The position numbers and the translations under genes were made by a program. 64,000 nucleotides of DNA from Vesta saturnalis (lineage: Eukaryota; Arthropoda; Insecta; Coleoptera; Lampyridae), in NCBI GenBank assembly GCA_036346205.1, contig JARFJB010000821.1, forward strand, positions 1,701,722-1,765,721. The letters run 5' to 3'. This document shows positions 23,401 to 34,021 of the stretch, piece after piece. The notes beneath the pieces were generated by a model. That model saw only the letters and a program-made list of their open reading frames with translations, made no database searches and had not been told where the DNA came from. Position 1 is the stretch's first letter; each line of letters begins with the position of its first letter.

Positions 23401-24406
23401 TTCGCTGTACACTGAATTCAAGCCTTCAGAAATGGTTATCCAACCTGGAGAGAAAATACTATCTGTAATAGATGGAGGATATCTGTTACACAAAGTTGTT
23501 TGGGGTCGACAGGCAACATTTGATCTTGTATGCAAAAAATACGTTACGTACGTACAAAACAACTTTCGCAATGACGTAACTATCATCTTCGATGGATATC
23601 CAGACGATACCAATTGTGCGGGCACCAAAGCAGCGGAAAGGTTGAGACGGTCTAAGATGCACCAAACTACTGAGATTATTTTCAAACAGGACACAGCCGT
23701 ATCAACAAGTCAGGAAAAATTTCTTGCACACGATAAGAAGAAAGACCGGTTGATATCAATGCTCAGTTCGGATTTCAGAGCAGTTGGAATCGTCGTGGAA
23801 CAAGCGTGTGAAGATGCCGATACGCTTATCGTGAAAACCGCTGTTGAACGTGCTGATGCATATGATTTTGTCGAAATCGTTGGCGAGGATATCGACTTAC
23901 TTATTTTACTTACCGGACTCGCCGAACAAAAAAAGCAACGTTTTCTTCACAAACCCGCTAAATTAAAAACGCCAGCCTCTCGTTTTTCTTCGGCTTCTCT
24001 AAAAAATGAGTCAATTGCCGAGCACATACACGCTTTCAGCGGGTGTGACACTACGTCCGCACTCTTCAACTTAGGGAAAAAGAAGTTTATATCGGCATTG
24101 CTGGAGAATCGTTCATCAGTGGAGTTATTCAAGAATGAAAATATCGACCCTCAAGTACTTGCGTCAGCTGGGGAACGTTTCCTCATTGCTGTGTATGGTG
24201 GGAACAAAAATGAGGCGTCCTTAAATTCCCTACGTCATAAACACTTCGCGAAATCGGTTACGAAGACCCGATTCAACCTATCGACACTTCCGCCGACGAC
24301 AAGTGCTGCTCGGGAACATACCTTCCGAACTTATCTCCAAGTTCAAACCTGAATGGGGAACTTCAAGGACCCTGCAGAATGGGGATGGAGAAAAACGGAA
24401 AACGGT
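20473..24406 (+). pseudogene. Large dispersed element gene: Cys/His N-terminus and PIN/FEN1-like C-terminus
   Basis: Four long same-strand frames (20,473-20,775; 20,766-21,293; 21,290-22,261; 22,520-24,352) read as one broken protein of about 1,250 residues. The first part has SDCFICQQPL and later HTDCSRRYVYHKP, a possible metal-binding segment. The middle has FSQFVFDNADFNIKT, FHAMGGIHC and FDQPLYWKARD. The C-terminal part has VIDGGYLLHKVVW (~23,470), IIFDGYPDD (~23,585), CEDADTLIV (~23,811), VGEDIDLLILL (~23,880) and HAFSGCDTTSA (~24,030), acidic motifs spaced as in PIN/FEN1 nucleases. Lesions: a frameshift near 20,766, a frameshift with a gap near 21,290, TAG at 22,259, two shifts in 22,440-22,520, and TGA at 24,350 in place of Trp. 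Reading continues as GNFKDPAEWGWRKTENGT to ~24,406, where block A/B resumes, so the C-terminal tail is cut. Similar proteins are widespread in invertebrates to my memory, multi-copy and of unknown function. Confidence 0.7.
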
Positions 24407-25020
24407 ACTTTCTTTTATTACTAAAACCGTTGACTGCATTCAATGTTAAAACCCAAAAACTTCCACTACACTTGTCTTTTCGAGCACACGCATACCCGAT
24501 TCTCGTGTTATCATTCTCCCCGCCTTAACAATCATGGATGACTCTAGCATTTACCTTAAATTTTATAATGAACTTAACTTACACTTTATGCTTTAGATAA
24601 TAATTTCTCTTGCCTCATGAATACTGCAAAAATACAATTTATTGCAACAGCCATCAAGTAAGCTAAAATTAATTTTTATTACACTTTCACCTTAAAAAAA
24701 TGATAATGGATTTTTTTTCACCCAGCTTTCTTATTGATTTACAATTTAATTTCAAAATCTCTTAAAGATTCTCAATATATTCATGGTGCTTTCACATATA
24801 CATTCACACATTTTTACAACACAAGAACTTCCATTATAATTTAAGCTATCTTAGTCTAGCATATATGTACAAAATTGATTTAATTAAAGGAACAAAGTTG
24901 TTAATTGAAATCGCCTCAAATCGATTATGTTAACTACATGTACAAAACTATTACGATATAACAATTTATTTCATTTTGCAACTATAGTCAATCAATTGAT
25001 AAAAAAAATAAAAATCATTT

Positions 25021-25022
<2 letters not shown>
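24407..25022. other. A/B flank of unit 2, no gene seen
   Basis: Begins at TTTCTTTTATTACTAAAA, which matches 35,318 onward in unit 3; its end (24,800-25,022) matches 1,100-1,308 of unit 1. No gene. Confidence 0.6.

Positions 25023-25081
<59 letters not shown>
25023..25081. repeat. (TA)n microsatellite, empty site of the 6.9 kb insertion
   Basis: TA run directly followed by AAGATGTAACTTTATCGTAC, the sequence that follows the right end of the mosaic element in unit 1 (8,300). Confidence 0.95.
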
Positions 25082-25085
<4 letters not shown>

Positions 25086-27159
25086 GATGTAACTTTATCG
25101 TACGATATAAAATTTATTTGTTTGTATACAATTATAATTTAATAATGATGCAATGCTATAGGAGATAGGCTTTAAAAGTAACTTTATATTTATACGCTTC
25201 TTTAACTTTCTACCTAGCTTCATTTAGGGGATATGGTTCAAATGATTTAATTTTCCAATATAAATAATGACGATTTGCACATGAAACATGTGTGAACATA
25301 CGAGTTAATTTTATTTGTGATGAATTCAATAATATTAATAGGTTCTGAAATTTACGTGTATGATTTTTATTAAGCAACCCGTACATGCATCATTTTCAAC
25401 GTACTCAGCGGCCTCTTTAAATATTGAGTTCATAAATATATTGGTGAAAAATGACAACTTGCACAAGAAAATATTCTCCATTTAAATTAGTAAGCATAAA
25501 TTTAATAAATAATGATAATATTTCTATTTTTCTTGATAAATTACGTTATCCTGGATTAGCAAATATTCTGCTTTGAACACTTTATACATATGTATAGGAA
25601 AACATTTAACATAACTCAAATCTAATACTTAAAGTTTACTTAACTGTCTGTTGTGTGTTTACCAGGTGTGGCCTAGTTTGTCCTTGATTGGACGCCCTGA
25701 TTACCATATGCTGCTACTGCTGTGGATCTTCCTTGATGTATACCCAAAATTTCTATGATGTAGCAATCGTTACCCGTTGTGCAAATAGTCGGAGCACTTA
25801 CTTTTATTTGTAGTATTACATGCAACAAGTACATGAATTCATCAATAGTGGTAATTGATTTAATTATTTATTTATTTTTATTAAAATTTAAATAAACCGC
25901 TTATTTTTAGTTAATTTTATTTTAAATCAATTAATATTCATATTTAACATGTATCGTTAACACAAAATACACAATTTTCAAATTTTACATAGATATCGTT
26001 TTTAGGTTGTAAAATTTCAATCGAACATGTATCAACCGCAGATCAAATTTAGGTTAGTTTTACAAAATTAATTGTTTATGCCTGCTCTGAAATTTACATG
26101 TTCTTTCTTTGAAATTCTATAATGGACTGATTAGAACAATTACAAATCTTTACTCTTTCTTTATGTAAATGTTAGCTTTCTACTTAGCAACTTACAATAC
26201 AAGCAAATGCTCTAATTGAATAACACATTTTCTAAATGTTATTAATTTTTAAATTAACAAATATCTTACTTATATAAACAAATACCTTAAAAATAAAATA
26301 ACCAATAATTTCTATACGCAATTCCCTTCAAAATGATACCATTTGCCATATTTTGAAACACAATCAATACTTTACACATAAAATCACTCATTTTGTATAT
26401 AAATGGCAAATATTAAATTTGCCTTATAATTAAGTAATTCTACTTTTTAGGGACAAAATAGGTTCATATTCGAATTCTGTGACTCCAAAAACATAAGTTC
26501 ACCCTAAATTCCAGTCTGGCCGCACTCAACATATACTACACTTTCCAAACTTATGCGCTCCGAAGAGTTCTGAACTGTTTTGTACTCACATCCGTTTATT
26601 TCATGTATAATTTTAAATCCAGCTTATACAACTTCATCTAGACCACGCAGGGTAAGGTATTCTGACAATAATTGTTTACTACGCACACTTATGTTTTTGT
26701 AATTTCAATAAATACCTTGTAACGTTATCGTTGTTACCGTTTTCTTTACAAAAAACTATCTAACACACACCTTATCTAACACAAATTACACTCTCCTTTT
26801 TAGGATTGAAACAAAACATACTAGTAAGCCAAGATCTTATATTCATAAACGAATTCTATGAATGTAATCAACTTAAATACAGAAATTATGCCTTCCGAAG
26901 CATATCGAAAACATGGAATGTGAAAATTCTCTTATACAGCCTTCATTTACATAATATTACTGTTAACTAAACTTTGTGTAGCGTAGAATCTGATGAATGA
27001 TTACATATGTACTCGTCTATTCATTATAATCATTTCATCAATGTTGCTACATTACACTTATGTTCAATTAAATCCTTCAGAAACTATCCGACGATTACTA
27101 CTATGTTTTATTAGTTTTACATACAATTATTATCATACAAACGTATCATCTCAACACAC

Positions 27160-27163
<4 letters not shown>
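25082..27163. other. Blocks B and D of unit 2, no gene seen
   Basis: 25,082-26,070 matches block B of units 1 and 3, and 26,280-27,163 matches 36,045-36,901 of unit 3. AT-rich, without conserved frames. Confidence 0.65.

Positions 27164-27210
<47 letters not shown>
27164..27210. repeat. (TA)n microsatellite
   Basis: TA run after a short CA run; the equivalent in unit 3 is at 36,902-36,975. Confidence 0.9.
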
Positions 27211-27213
<3 letters not shown>

Positions 27214-27289
27214 GTAACGTGCAAAAATCGATGTAGGCTGGATTGCATTATTTTATCCGATTACTGTTCCTAAAAGCCACCAAATAGAA

Positions 27290-27545
27290 ATTGCAAGGTC
27301 ATCACATTACAATTCTTAGAAATATAAAAATAAAGTTTTCAAGATCAAAGAGTAATGACCTGCAAGTTTATGGAAACAAGGAGAACGCCAGGTTGTTGTT
27401 GTTGTCTATGGTAAAAAGTAGACAAAGGTCAAATGGTATATTACAATTTTTAGAAATCTAAGAATAGAATGCTCAAACTGAAGATTATTGATTTGCAGAG
27501 GTATCATATTACATTTCTTAGAAATATAAAAATAGAATCAGTTCA
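27290..27545. repeat. Degenerate minisatellite of unit 2
   Basis: About three copies (27,300, 27,440, 27,505) of the TTAGAAATATAAAAATAGA motif, fewer than in unit 1. Confidence 0.5.
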
Positions 27546-27651
27546 TGGAAAGAAGACGTTTTTGTCTAGGTAAGTGGTTTTACAGGATGAAGATTTGTAA
27601 TAAAAGGCTTCCTTGGGTGCGCACGATTTATTAAACTTTTTCTTAGCGGAA

Positions 27652-27822
27652 ATGACGAACGTAGTACGCATCATAAGAAGCGAAAGTAAAGAAACAGTAT
27701 TAAGTGTTGACGAGAGAAAGAAGAGGGTTGAAGTCTTATTGAACAAAATAAAAGAATTAAAACTAGATTTAGATCTTTGTGAAACTAATAAAAAAATGAA
27801 GCAGTTTGAAGTTAATAAATAA
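27652..27822 (+). CDS. Small hypothetical ORF, 56 aa (unit 2 copy)
   Basis: Intact homologue of 12,458-12,628: same length, same stop, and the same splice-acceptor-like TTTTTCTTAG just upstream. Differences from the unit 1 copy are mostly amino acid replacements (Ala to Thr, Lys to Thr, Asp to Val, Glu to Lys, Gly to Glu). Function unknown. Confidence 0.3.
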   Translation: MTNVVRIIRSESKETVLSVDERKKRVEVLLNKIKELKLDLDLCETNKKMKQFEVNK

Positions 27823-28656
27823 AAATAAGTACGTGTAACTTGTAAACTTTAGCGTTGACATATAACGTAGAAAAAAAGTTGTGGGTTTAGGAGATAATAA
27901 TATGCATGAAAGGTGAAATGGAAATTAAGTGGAAGAATGTGTCATAAAGAATAAGTATTAAAAAAAGTGATTTGTAAATTAATATGTAAGTCCTAATAAT
28001 GACGCCCTCCAGAATTTTTAAATTTACCGATACATCCCAGTAAAAAAAAATTTTAACGCGTTTGTTTTATAAGTGGCACTATTTTTTTCGTTTATTAATT
28101 TATTAATTAATAATATGAAAAATGGTCCTAAAATAAACCTATTCAATGTTTGAAACGATAAACAGAACTTAAAACAACTTTTTTGTACTGACGTAAGCTC
28201 TAAAGAAACACATAACTTATTAAACCCCATTTCAAAAATTTTTATTCGATTAGGACCCAAATTTTCAATTTTCAACGCGACATAAAAATGATACATGTAT
28301 AGTTTAATATAACAATATAACGAATATGCGAGTCAGCGGTCTAATAATAATTGTAACATATATCATAATTATGAGTGTTTTTTCAATCTTATAAAACAGT
28401 ATACTACATTATATTTTGCAAGTTTTGACTCGTTTATTAAAAAACAAACTTTGTGTTAATAAAAATCAGTTTTTTTTGTTTTTAAATTAATGTACTAAAT
28501 CCAACATGTAGAAATTATTTTAATTTGTTATTTTGACGGACGCTCGAATACGGTCTCGCTCCCACGTCGACTATTTTTCTAACTCACACTAAGCGCGAGT
28601 TGATTAGGTTAGTACAGTGTAACTATTTTATAATCGTTTTCTTTCGCTCTTGCACA

Positions 28657-28657
<1 letters not shown>
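27823..28657. other. Block F of unit 2, no gene seen
   Basis: Collinear with 12,629-13,515, shortened by a small deletion near 28,310. No gene. Confidence 0.65.

Positions 28658-28722
<65 letters not shown>
28658..28722. repeat. (TA)n microsatellite, empty site of the foldback element
   Basis: Flanked by CTCTTGCACATGA on the left and TTGACGTCAGGTTCAGTACA on the right, exactly the outer flanks of the TA runs around 13,573-14,728. Confidence 0.95.
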
Positions 28723-28724
<2 letters not shown>

Positions 28725-28729
28725 ACGTC

Positions 28730-28892
28730 AGGTTCAGTACACGCGCACACAAATGCGCGCATCCACAAGCATACACAAGCGCACACACTCACACACACTC
28801 AAGCACGCACTCACACGTTCACAAACACGCACACACACGGAAGCATTCGCACATACACCCACTCTCGCACACACGTATACACGCACAATGCT

Positions 28893-28931
<39 letters not shown>

Positions 28932-29135
28932 CCACACACACACACTCAGAGTCACGCACATAAGTACGGACACATTCAAGTACGCTCACACGCACGCACG
29001 CGTGCAAACGCGCGCACATATACCCGTACATACACACACACACACGGGCACACGCACTCATGCTCACATGCACATCTGCGCATACGCACACACACAAAAG
29101 GATGCTCGCGCGCACACCCTCGCGCACACGAACAC
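28730..29135. repeat. CA-rich cryptic simple repeat (unit 2)
   Basis: Homologue of 14,815-15,345 with a longer pure CA core near 28,895-28,930. Long His/Thr or Cys/Val frames here are artefacts. Confidence 0.9.
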
Positions 29136-29390
29136 GAACAAAAAGGTCGCAAAATTATTTAAGAATTGTGATACTGAGGTGTGTATACACCCCCGTTGGT
29201 ACATTGAAATTTAAATGCTTATTAACATAAACTTAGCGATACTTTCTGTTAATACGGTATTCGCCAAAATAAACAGTACCGAAATATGAAGGGCCACGCA
29301 ATGGATTGGGCGATGTCTGTTTGTTATGTTTGGCTTGTTTGTCATTAATTGTCATAATAATATTACGCACGCGTTAAAATCGTCCTGAAA

Positions 29391-29895
29391 ATGGTTCGGA
29401 CAACTGAGGAAAAGGTATCTATGGTAGAACATTATTTCCATTCATACGGAAGTGGTACAAGTTTGGAACAAGTTTTTGAAATATGTCGGCAGCAATTTAA
29501 TGAAGCTGCACGCAGTAATAGCCTAATGTTAGCAATTATGAAATTTTGTCGCACTGGTAATGCCGGCACAAGCGTTCTTCGGGTCGTCGAAAAACACTTC
29601 GTACCAACGATAATGAAGAACAGGTTCTTCTCCGGTTGTCGCAGCTACAGAAGGAAGTCTTCGACGAACTGCGTATAAATTAAACATCAGCAAACGTCAA
29701 CACGTAGAATATACAATGACATTGGTGGTTATTCACATCTTATTTAAACTGGACAATGTCTAAATGCTGTGGACAGACGTTTAAGAAAACTTTATTGTGG
29801 ACGTATTTCTTGACAAATGTATCTGCAAATTCGCTATGAAGCTTGTTTCTTAATGGTGCTGATTATTTTGAGTATGTAAATTGCAAAAATTAATA
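29391..29895 (+). pseudogene. Mariner-like transposase relic (unit 2, internally deleted)
   Basis: The N-terminal helix-turn-helix half is open for 95 codons from ATG 29,391, without the stop present in unit 1. About 490 bp corresponding to 16,013-16,504, which holds all three catalytic acids, are deleted at 29,820, joining the middle directly to the C-terminal end. Confidence 0.8.
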
Positions 29896-30156
29896 ATGTT
29901 GTTTTCGGTACAGTTTATTTTTGCGAATACTGTACTTTTATTCATTAGTTATGTACATATTTTATATTGATTTATTCTTTGGATTATAATTTTGGTTTTT
30001 TAACGAATTTCCAAATTTTTAGTAGTTCAAGATAACGTTTTTAAGGTGGGAATTTATATTATGAACAATTTGAACATTAAGTGTAAGTACAATTTTATGC
30101 TTAAGTACACCATCCTATCTATGTAAAAATCTACAAAAAATAAATTAGTTTTAGGC

Positions 30157-30225
30157 AATAAAACATTAAACCGTCTATAAATTCTGTTTGTCGGTTAAAA
30201 GTTGCCGCTAATTTCTTTCTCAGTA
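30157..30225 (+). promoter_or_regulatory. Candidate core promoter of OBP-like gene 2
   Basis: Homologue of 16,840-16,908. The first TATA-like site reads CAATAAAAC here instead of CTATAAAAC, and the second (TATAAATT near 30,175) is kept. TCAGT lies at 30,220. Confidence 0.35.
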
Positions 30226-30230
30226 ACTTT

Positions 30231-30727
30231 ATGATGAAGGAGGTATTCCTAATCTGCTTTTTTGGACTATGTACTGATTTTTCGAAGGTATGAACGTTTC
30301 GAATTAGTTTATGTTTTTGAAATACGTTTATTAATATCACTTCTTACAGTGTGAATTTTTTGATGATGCAGATATCATATGTACCAAAAAATTAAACATT
30401 AAAAGGACTGATTTTGAAAGGTGGTTCAACGCTGAATTTGAAGTTGTCGATGTTGATAATCAAATAACGAAGGATTATGTAAAATGCTGGATGGAGGAAC
30501 GAAAATTAATTACTAAAGATGAGAACATTAACGACGATGTTTGGGAGAATTTTATGCACAAAGATGTATATGAATACTTTAAAAAATCAAATCTAAGTGA
30601 TAAAGAAGATGTTGACAAAAAAATTATTGCTGATTGTAAAAAGGAAGTTGGGCTAGATACATTAATGAAAGGTAAAGAAATTGATTTTTATAACTGTGTT
30701 ATTACGAAAATGAAAGGCACATTTTAA
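30231..30727 (+). CDS. Secreted odorant-binding-protein-like gene, Minus-C type, copy 2
   Basis: Same structure as copy 1: exons 30,231-30,287 and 30,350-30,727, a 62 bp phase-0 intron, and a 144-residue product with a 19-residue signal peptide. All five mature Cys are kept. Hand comparison with copy 1 shows four replacements in the 19-residue signal peptide (Met to Glu, Ile to Val, Ile to Phe, Ala to Gly), four in the 125-residue mature part (Asn to Asp, Leu to Val, Ile to Val, Arg to Thr), and only three silent codon changes. Both copies are intact and look recent. They would be secreted carrier proteins with near-identical ligand pockets; differences in expression cannot be judged from the sequence. 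Confidence 0.65.
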
Positions 30728-30825
30728 ATAGTTGTTAACGACTAGTTAAGCATGTCCTTAGAGTAGTACGTAAAATTAAAAACCGCATAACTAAATGAAA
30801 GCAGATTTAAGGGACGGTTGCAAGC

Positions 30826-30905
30826 AATAAAAACAAAAATATCACAGTTATGTTTGCGATTTTCTATAAATGTAAATTTTTGTATATAATATGTGATTCA
30901 ATAAA
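30826..30905 (+). terminator. Polyadenylation signals of OBP-like gene 2
   Basis: AATAAA at 30,826-30,831 and 30,900-30,905, at the same spacing as in copy 1. Confidence 0.6.
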
Positions 30906-30941
30906 ACTATTATATATTTAATGACTTATTCCTATATATAC

Positions 30942-30942
<1 letters not shown>

Positions 30943-30997
<55 letters not shown>
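30943..30997. repeat. (TA)n microsatellite
   Basis: TA run downstream of OBP-like gene 2, about half the length of the unit 1 counterpart. Confidence 0.9.
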
Positions 30998-31000
<3 letters not shown>

Positions 31001-31661
31001 AAAAGTGTCTTATTTACCATAATCTGTAGTGTGCTTCAATAACTTCGTTATACTGTTACACGGTACATCCACACTAGGTATCGTGTTAGATAATTAAAAC
31101 TAGGGGATTGCCGATCTACCTCAATGGTGAAGGCCGTCAGAATAGTAATATAAAAAATATTTGAAATAATACTTCAAACATTCACACTTACCGTACGTAA
31201 AATCTAAAAACCGAGACTTTTTGAATAGACCTCTCTACTGTGGTTTAAGATTTGAAATAATGCATCCGAATTTTTATAAATACACTTTCTGGTTTCAACT
31301 TGATACCACAATAAACGACCAAATATGTCAATCAAATATATTAATTTATTGCATAGATTCTCATTCAGTTTTCTTATCCATTTCGTTCATTCCAATTATT
31401 ACATCTTGACTAAACTGTGTCTGAATTTGGTGTTTTACCTAATATTTGGTAACTATTAATTAGACTCAAATAACATAACAGAATAAGTTGCGATGATGTA
31501 ACATTTGATATCGTTGCGTAACTTGATCTTAAAGTTCTTAATTTACATTTTAAATGCATGCAATTATGCAACTTGGAAACAAAATATACACTGAAATTTG
31601 GTTAAAAGCAATCTTACGTGAATATAGATGTTAGAACAAATGTACATACAAAGAACAAATG
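30998..31661. other. Inter-unit flank and block A of unit 3, no gene seen
   Basis: Matches 17,727-18,330 and 1-460. No gene. It ends at the target site of the next element. Confidence 0.65.
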
Positions 31662-31663
31662 TA

Positions 31664-32256
31664 CCGGGTGAGTCATTGAGGAAGGACGCCTGCTATATCC
31701 CACAAAGCGCTTATGTTACTACTTCAAAAAAAAATTCTTCAGTAAATGTGGCCAAGAGAAAATGCTAGAAATAATTTTAAAGTTTCTAAATAGACCGCTG
31801 GGTGGCGTAACTGTTGTAGTAAATTAAAAAATGTCTAATAAGTAACAGAAACTTAAGGAAAAGGTATATTGGAAATATCGTAGTTGTATTTTTGGGACCA
31901 GTTTACCTATTTTTTGTATAAGAAGTTTTTCTCTAACTTCACAGGTTTTCCGTAGGGAGAGCTGCGAAAGTTGTCAGACAAACACGCAATTATCTTCGGA
32001 ACCAGTCATCGAATCTTAAAAAATAATATTTCGTTGGAAACGTCTTTTCTTGCGCTATTCGTTGATGTATTAAAAAGATAAGTTTGATTAACGAACAAAA
32101 AGGTAGAGGATGTTTTCCAAATACAGCTGAAATTTTAGCGATTTTCTTCAAAATATTAAATAGAATGGTATATTTTAGTCAGAAAGAGTATACAATTTCG
32201 CATATATCCTGAAAATTGCAAGTCGATATCTCTGTTGGTTTCAATTTTATACCTAC
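31664..32256. repeat. Left TIR of the 2.36 kb element
   Basis: Reverse complement of 33,427-34,019 with moderate divergence. The similarity fades at TTGGTTTCAATTTTAT near 32,237-32,252. Confidence 0.9.
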
Positions 32257-32488
32257 TTTAAATTTAGATCCAAAAACAATAAAACGCAAAGTTTTTGACA
32301 TAATAGTTTATTACTTAGGCCAGCTTTTATAAACACGGGTTAATCATGCCCCGTGAGTTAACCCCAGAAATTCGATAATACTGACAGTTATTATCATCGA
32401 GTTTCTGGGCTTAGTTTGTTACCGTTGGTTAATAATTACAGCGGGTGGACCATCGAAAATTAGCTAGAGATGAGTAGTACGCCATTAC

Positions 32489-33413
32489 TCAGTGGCGACC
32501 TAAATGCTCAAATTGTCTGCCATCTTTATCAATACACAGCTGCAACCGCTGTTGCGTTGACAAAACAGCGGTTTCTATCTCCGCTGTATAGAGGGTGCGA
32601 ATGGAATTTCTTATCCTAATCACCATATTTTCAGGCGTAGTTGGCCTGGTTGTAAAAACAAGGTCCTTTATTCTTCCCCAAAAATAAAAATCTAAACAAG
32701 TTAGATCGGGGGACCTAGAAGGTAACAATGGTTATGGTTATTTAGCTGTTAAAGTTAAGAATGAATACGGAAATGTAGGTACCTAGCTGGCATGGAAAAA
32801 AGCTCCCTTTTCCTATCCATGTATCAGGAAAAATGTTACTCAAAGATTGACGCACGCGTACTGAAAAATGTGCCGGACAGCCGTCATGTTGGAAACACAT
32901 CCTCTGCCTAGTTAGCAACGGCACATCTTCTAAAAGTGACGGCAAATCGTTTCGCAAGAAATTAAGGTACGTTTCACCATTAAGTAGTGCATCAAAAATG
33001 CGAGGACCAATAATTCGACCTCCTAAAATACCGTACTAAACTTTGACGCTCCACCAGCCCTGATGTTGAATTTCTTGCATTCAACGAGGATTGGTTCTGG
33101 GCCAATAATGCTTGTTATGACGATTTACTCCACCATCACTGCGGAATGTAGCCTCTTCAGTCCACAATATTTGCGATAACAGATGTTGATTATCTATGAG
33201 CATATTCGACATCCAATAGCAGTAGTCTAAACGTTGCTCATAATCAACTCGTATCACAATATACCCGCATCCACCGCAAAACCGGAGGTAATTTTGTGAG
33301 GAAATTTCAGGATAATATTTCCTTAACACTGACATTGATAAAATTAATGTTACTATGGATAAATCGTCATAATGCATTGTTGGTCTGGTAGTGTTATTGG
33401 ATGATCGTGGCAC
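32489..33413 (-). pseudogene. Mariner-like transposase, decayed
   Basis: Three minus-strand fragments in N to C order: 33,413-33,081 with DYEQRLDYCYWM and ILWTEEATFRSDG; 32,957-32,742 with MCFQHDGCPAHFS (second Asp); and 32,728-32,489 with PSRSPDLTCLDFYFWG (third Asp), ending GRQFEHLGRH. The first catalytic Asp is changed to Glu (WTEEATF instead of WTDEATF). The N-terminal DNA-binding half is missing, since the right TIR starts immediately upstream. Frame breaks separate the pieces, so the element cannot move itself. Confidence 0.85.
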
Positions 33414-33426
33414 TACAAAATCATTA

Positions 33427-34019
33427 TAAAATTGAAACCAACAAAGATATCGACTTGAAATCTTCAGGGTATAGGCTAAATTTTATACTTTTTCGGACTT
33501 AAATCTAAAAACGTACCAATCTATTTAATATTTTGAAGAAAATCGCTAAAATTTCAGCAATATTTGGAAAGCGTCCTCTAGCTTTTTGTTCGTTAATCAA
33601 ACTTATCTTTTTAATACATCAACGAATAGCGCAAGAAAAGACGTTTCCAACGAAATATTACTTTTTTAAGATTCGATTACTGGTCCCGAAAATAATTACG
33701 TGTTTGTGTGACAACTTTCGCAGATCTCCCTACGGAAAACCTGTGAAGTTAGAGAAAAACTTCTTATACAAAGAATGGGTAAAATTGTCCCAAAAAGACA
33801 ACTACGATATTTCCAATATACATTTTCCTTAAGTTTCTGTTACTTATTAGACATTTTTTAATTTACTACAGCAGTAACGTCACCTAGCGGTCTATTTACA
33901 AACTTTAAAATTATTTCTAGCATTTTCTCTTGGCCACATTTACTGTAGAATTTTTTTTTGTAGTCGTAACATAAGCGATTTCTGGGATATAGCCGGCGTC
34001 CTTCCTTAATGACACCCGG
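33427..34019. repeat. Right TIR of the 2.36 kb element
   Basis: Inverted copy of 31,664-32,256, ending ACACCCGG before the duplicated TA. Plus-strand open frames in it are not genes. Confidence 0.9.
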
Positions 34020-34021
34020 TA

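Larger units (their letters stand above)
31664..34019. mobile_element. Complete 2,356 bp mariner-like element with TA target duplication
   Basis: Starts CCGGGTGAGTCATTGAGGAA and ends with the complement, ACACCCGG. TA stands at 31,662-31,663 and again at 34,020-34,021. Removing the element and one TA restores AAATGTACATAC, exactly the sequence in unit 1 (about 450-461) and unit 2 (about 18,319-18,330). Inverted repeats are about 590 bp (31,664-32,256 and 33,427-34,019). The centre holds a decayed minus-strand transposase. TA duplication is the hallmark of the Tc1/mariner superfamily. Confidence 0.95.

Noticed and set aside
22795..23694. Minus-strand frames of 91 and 157 codons inside the large element gene
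   Set aside because: Antisense shadows of a clearly coding plus-strand frame.
28650..29214. 153-170 codon frames over the unit 2 CA-rich tract
   Set aside because: Same composition artefact as in unit 1.
33533..33832. 99-codon plus-strand frame
   Set aside because: Lies wholly in the inverted repeat of the mariner-like element, antisense to its decayed gene; its left-arm counterpart is not open.
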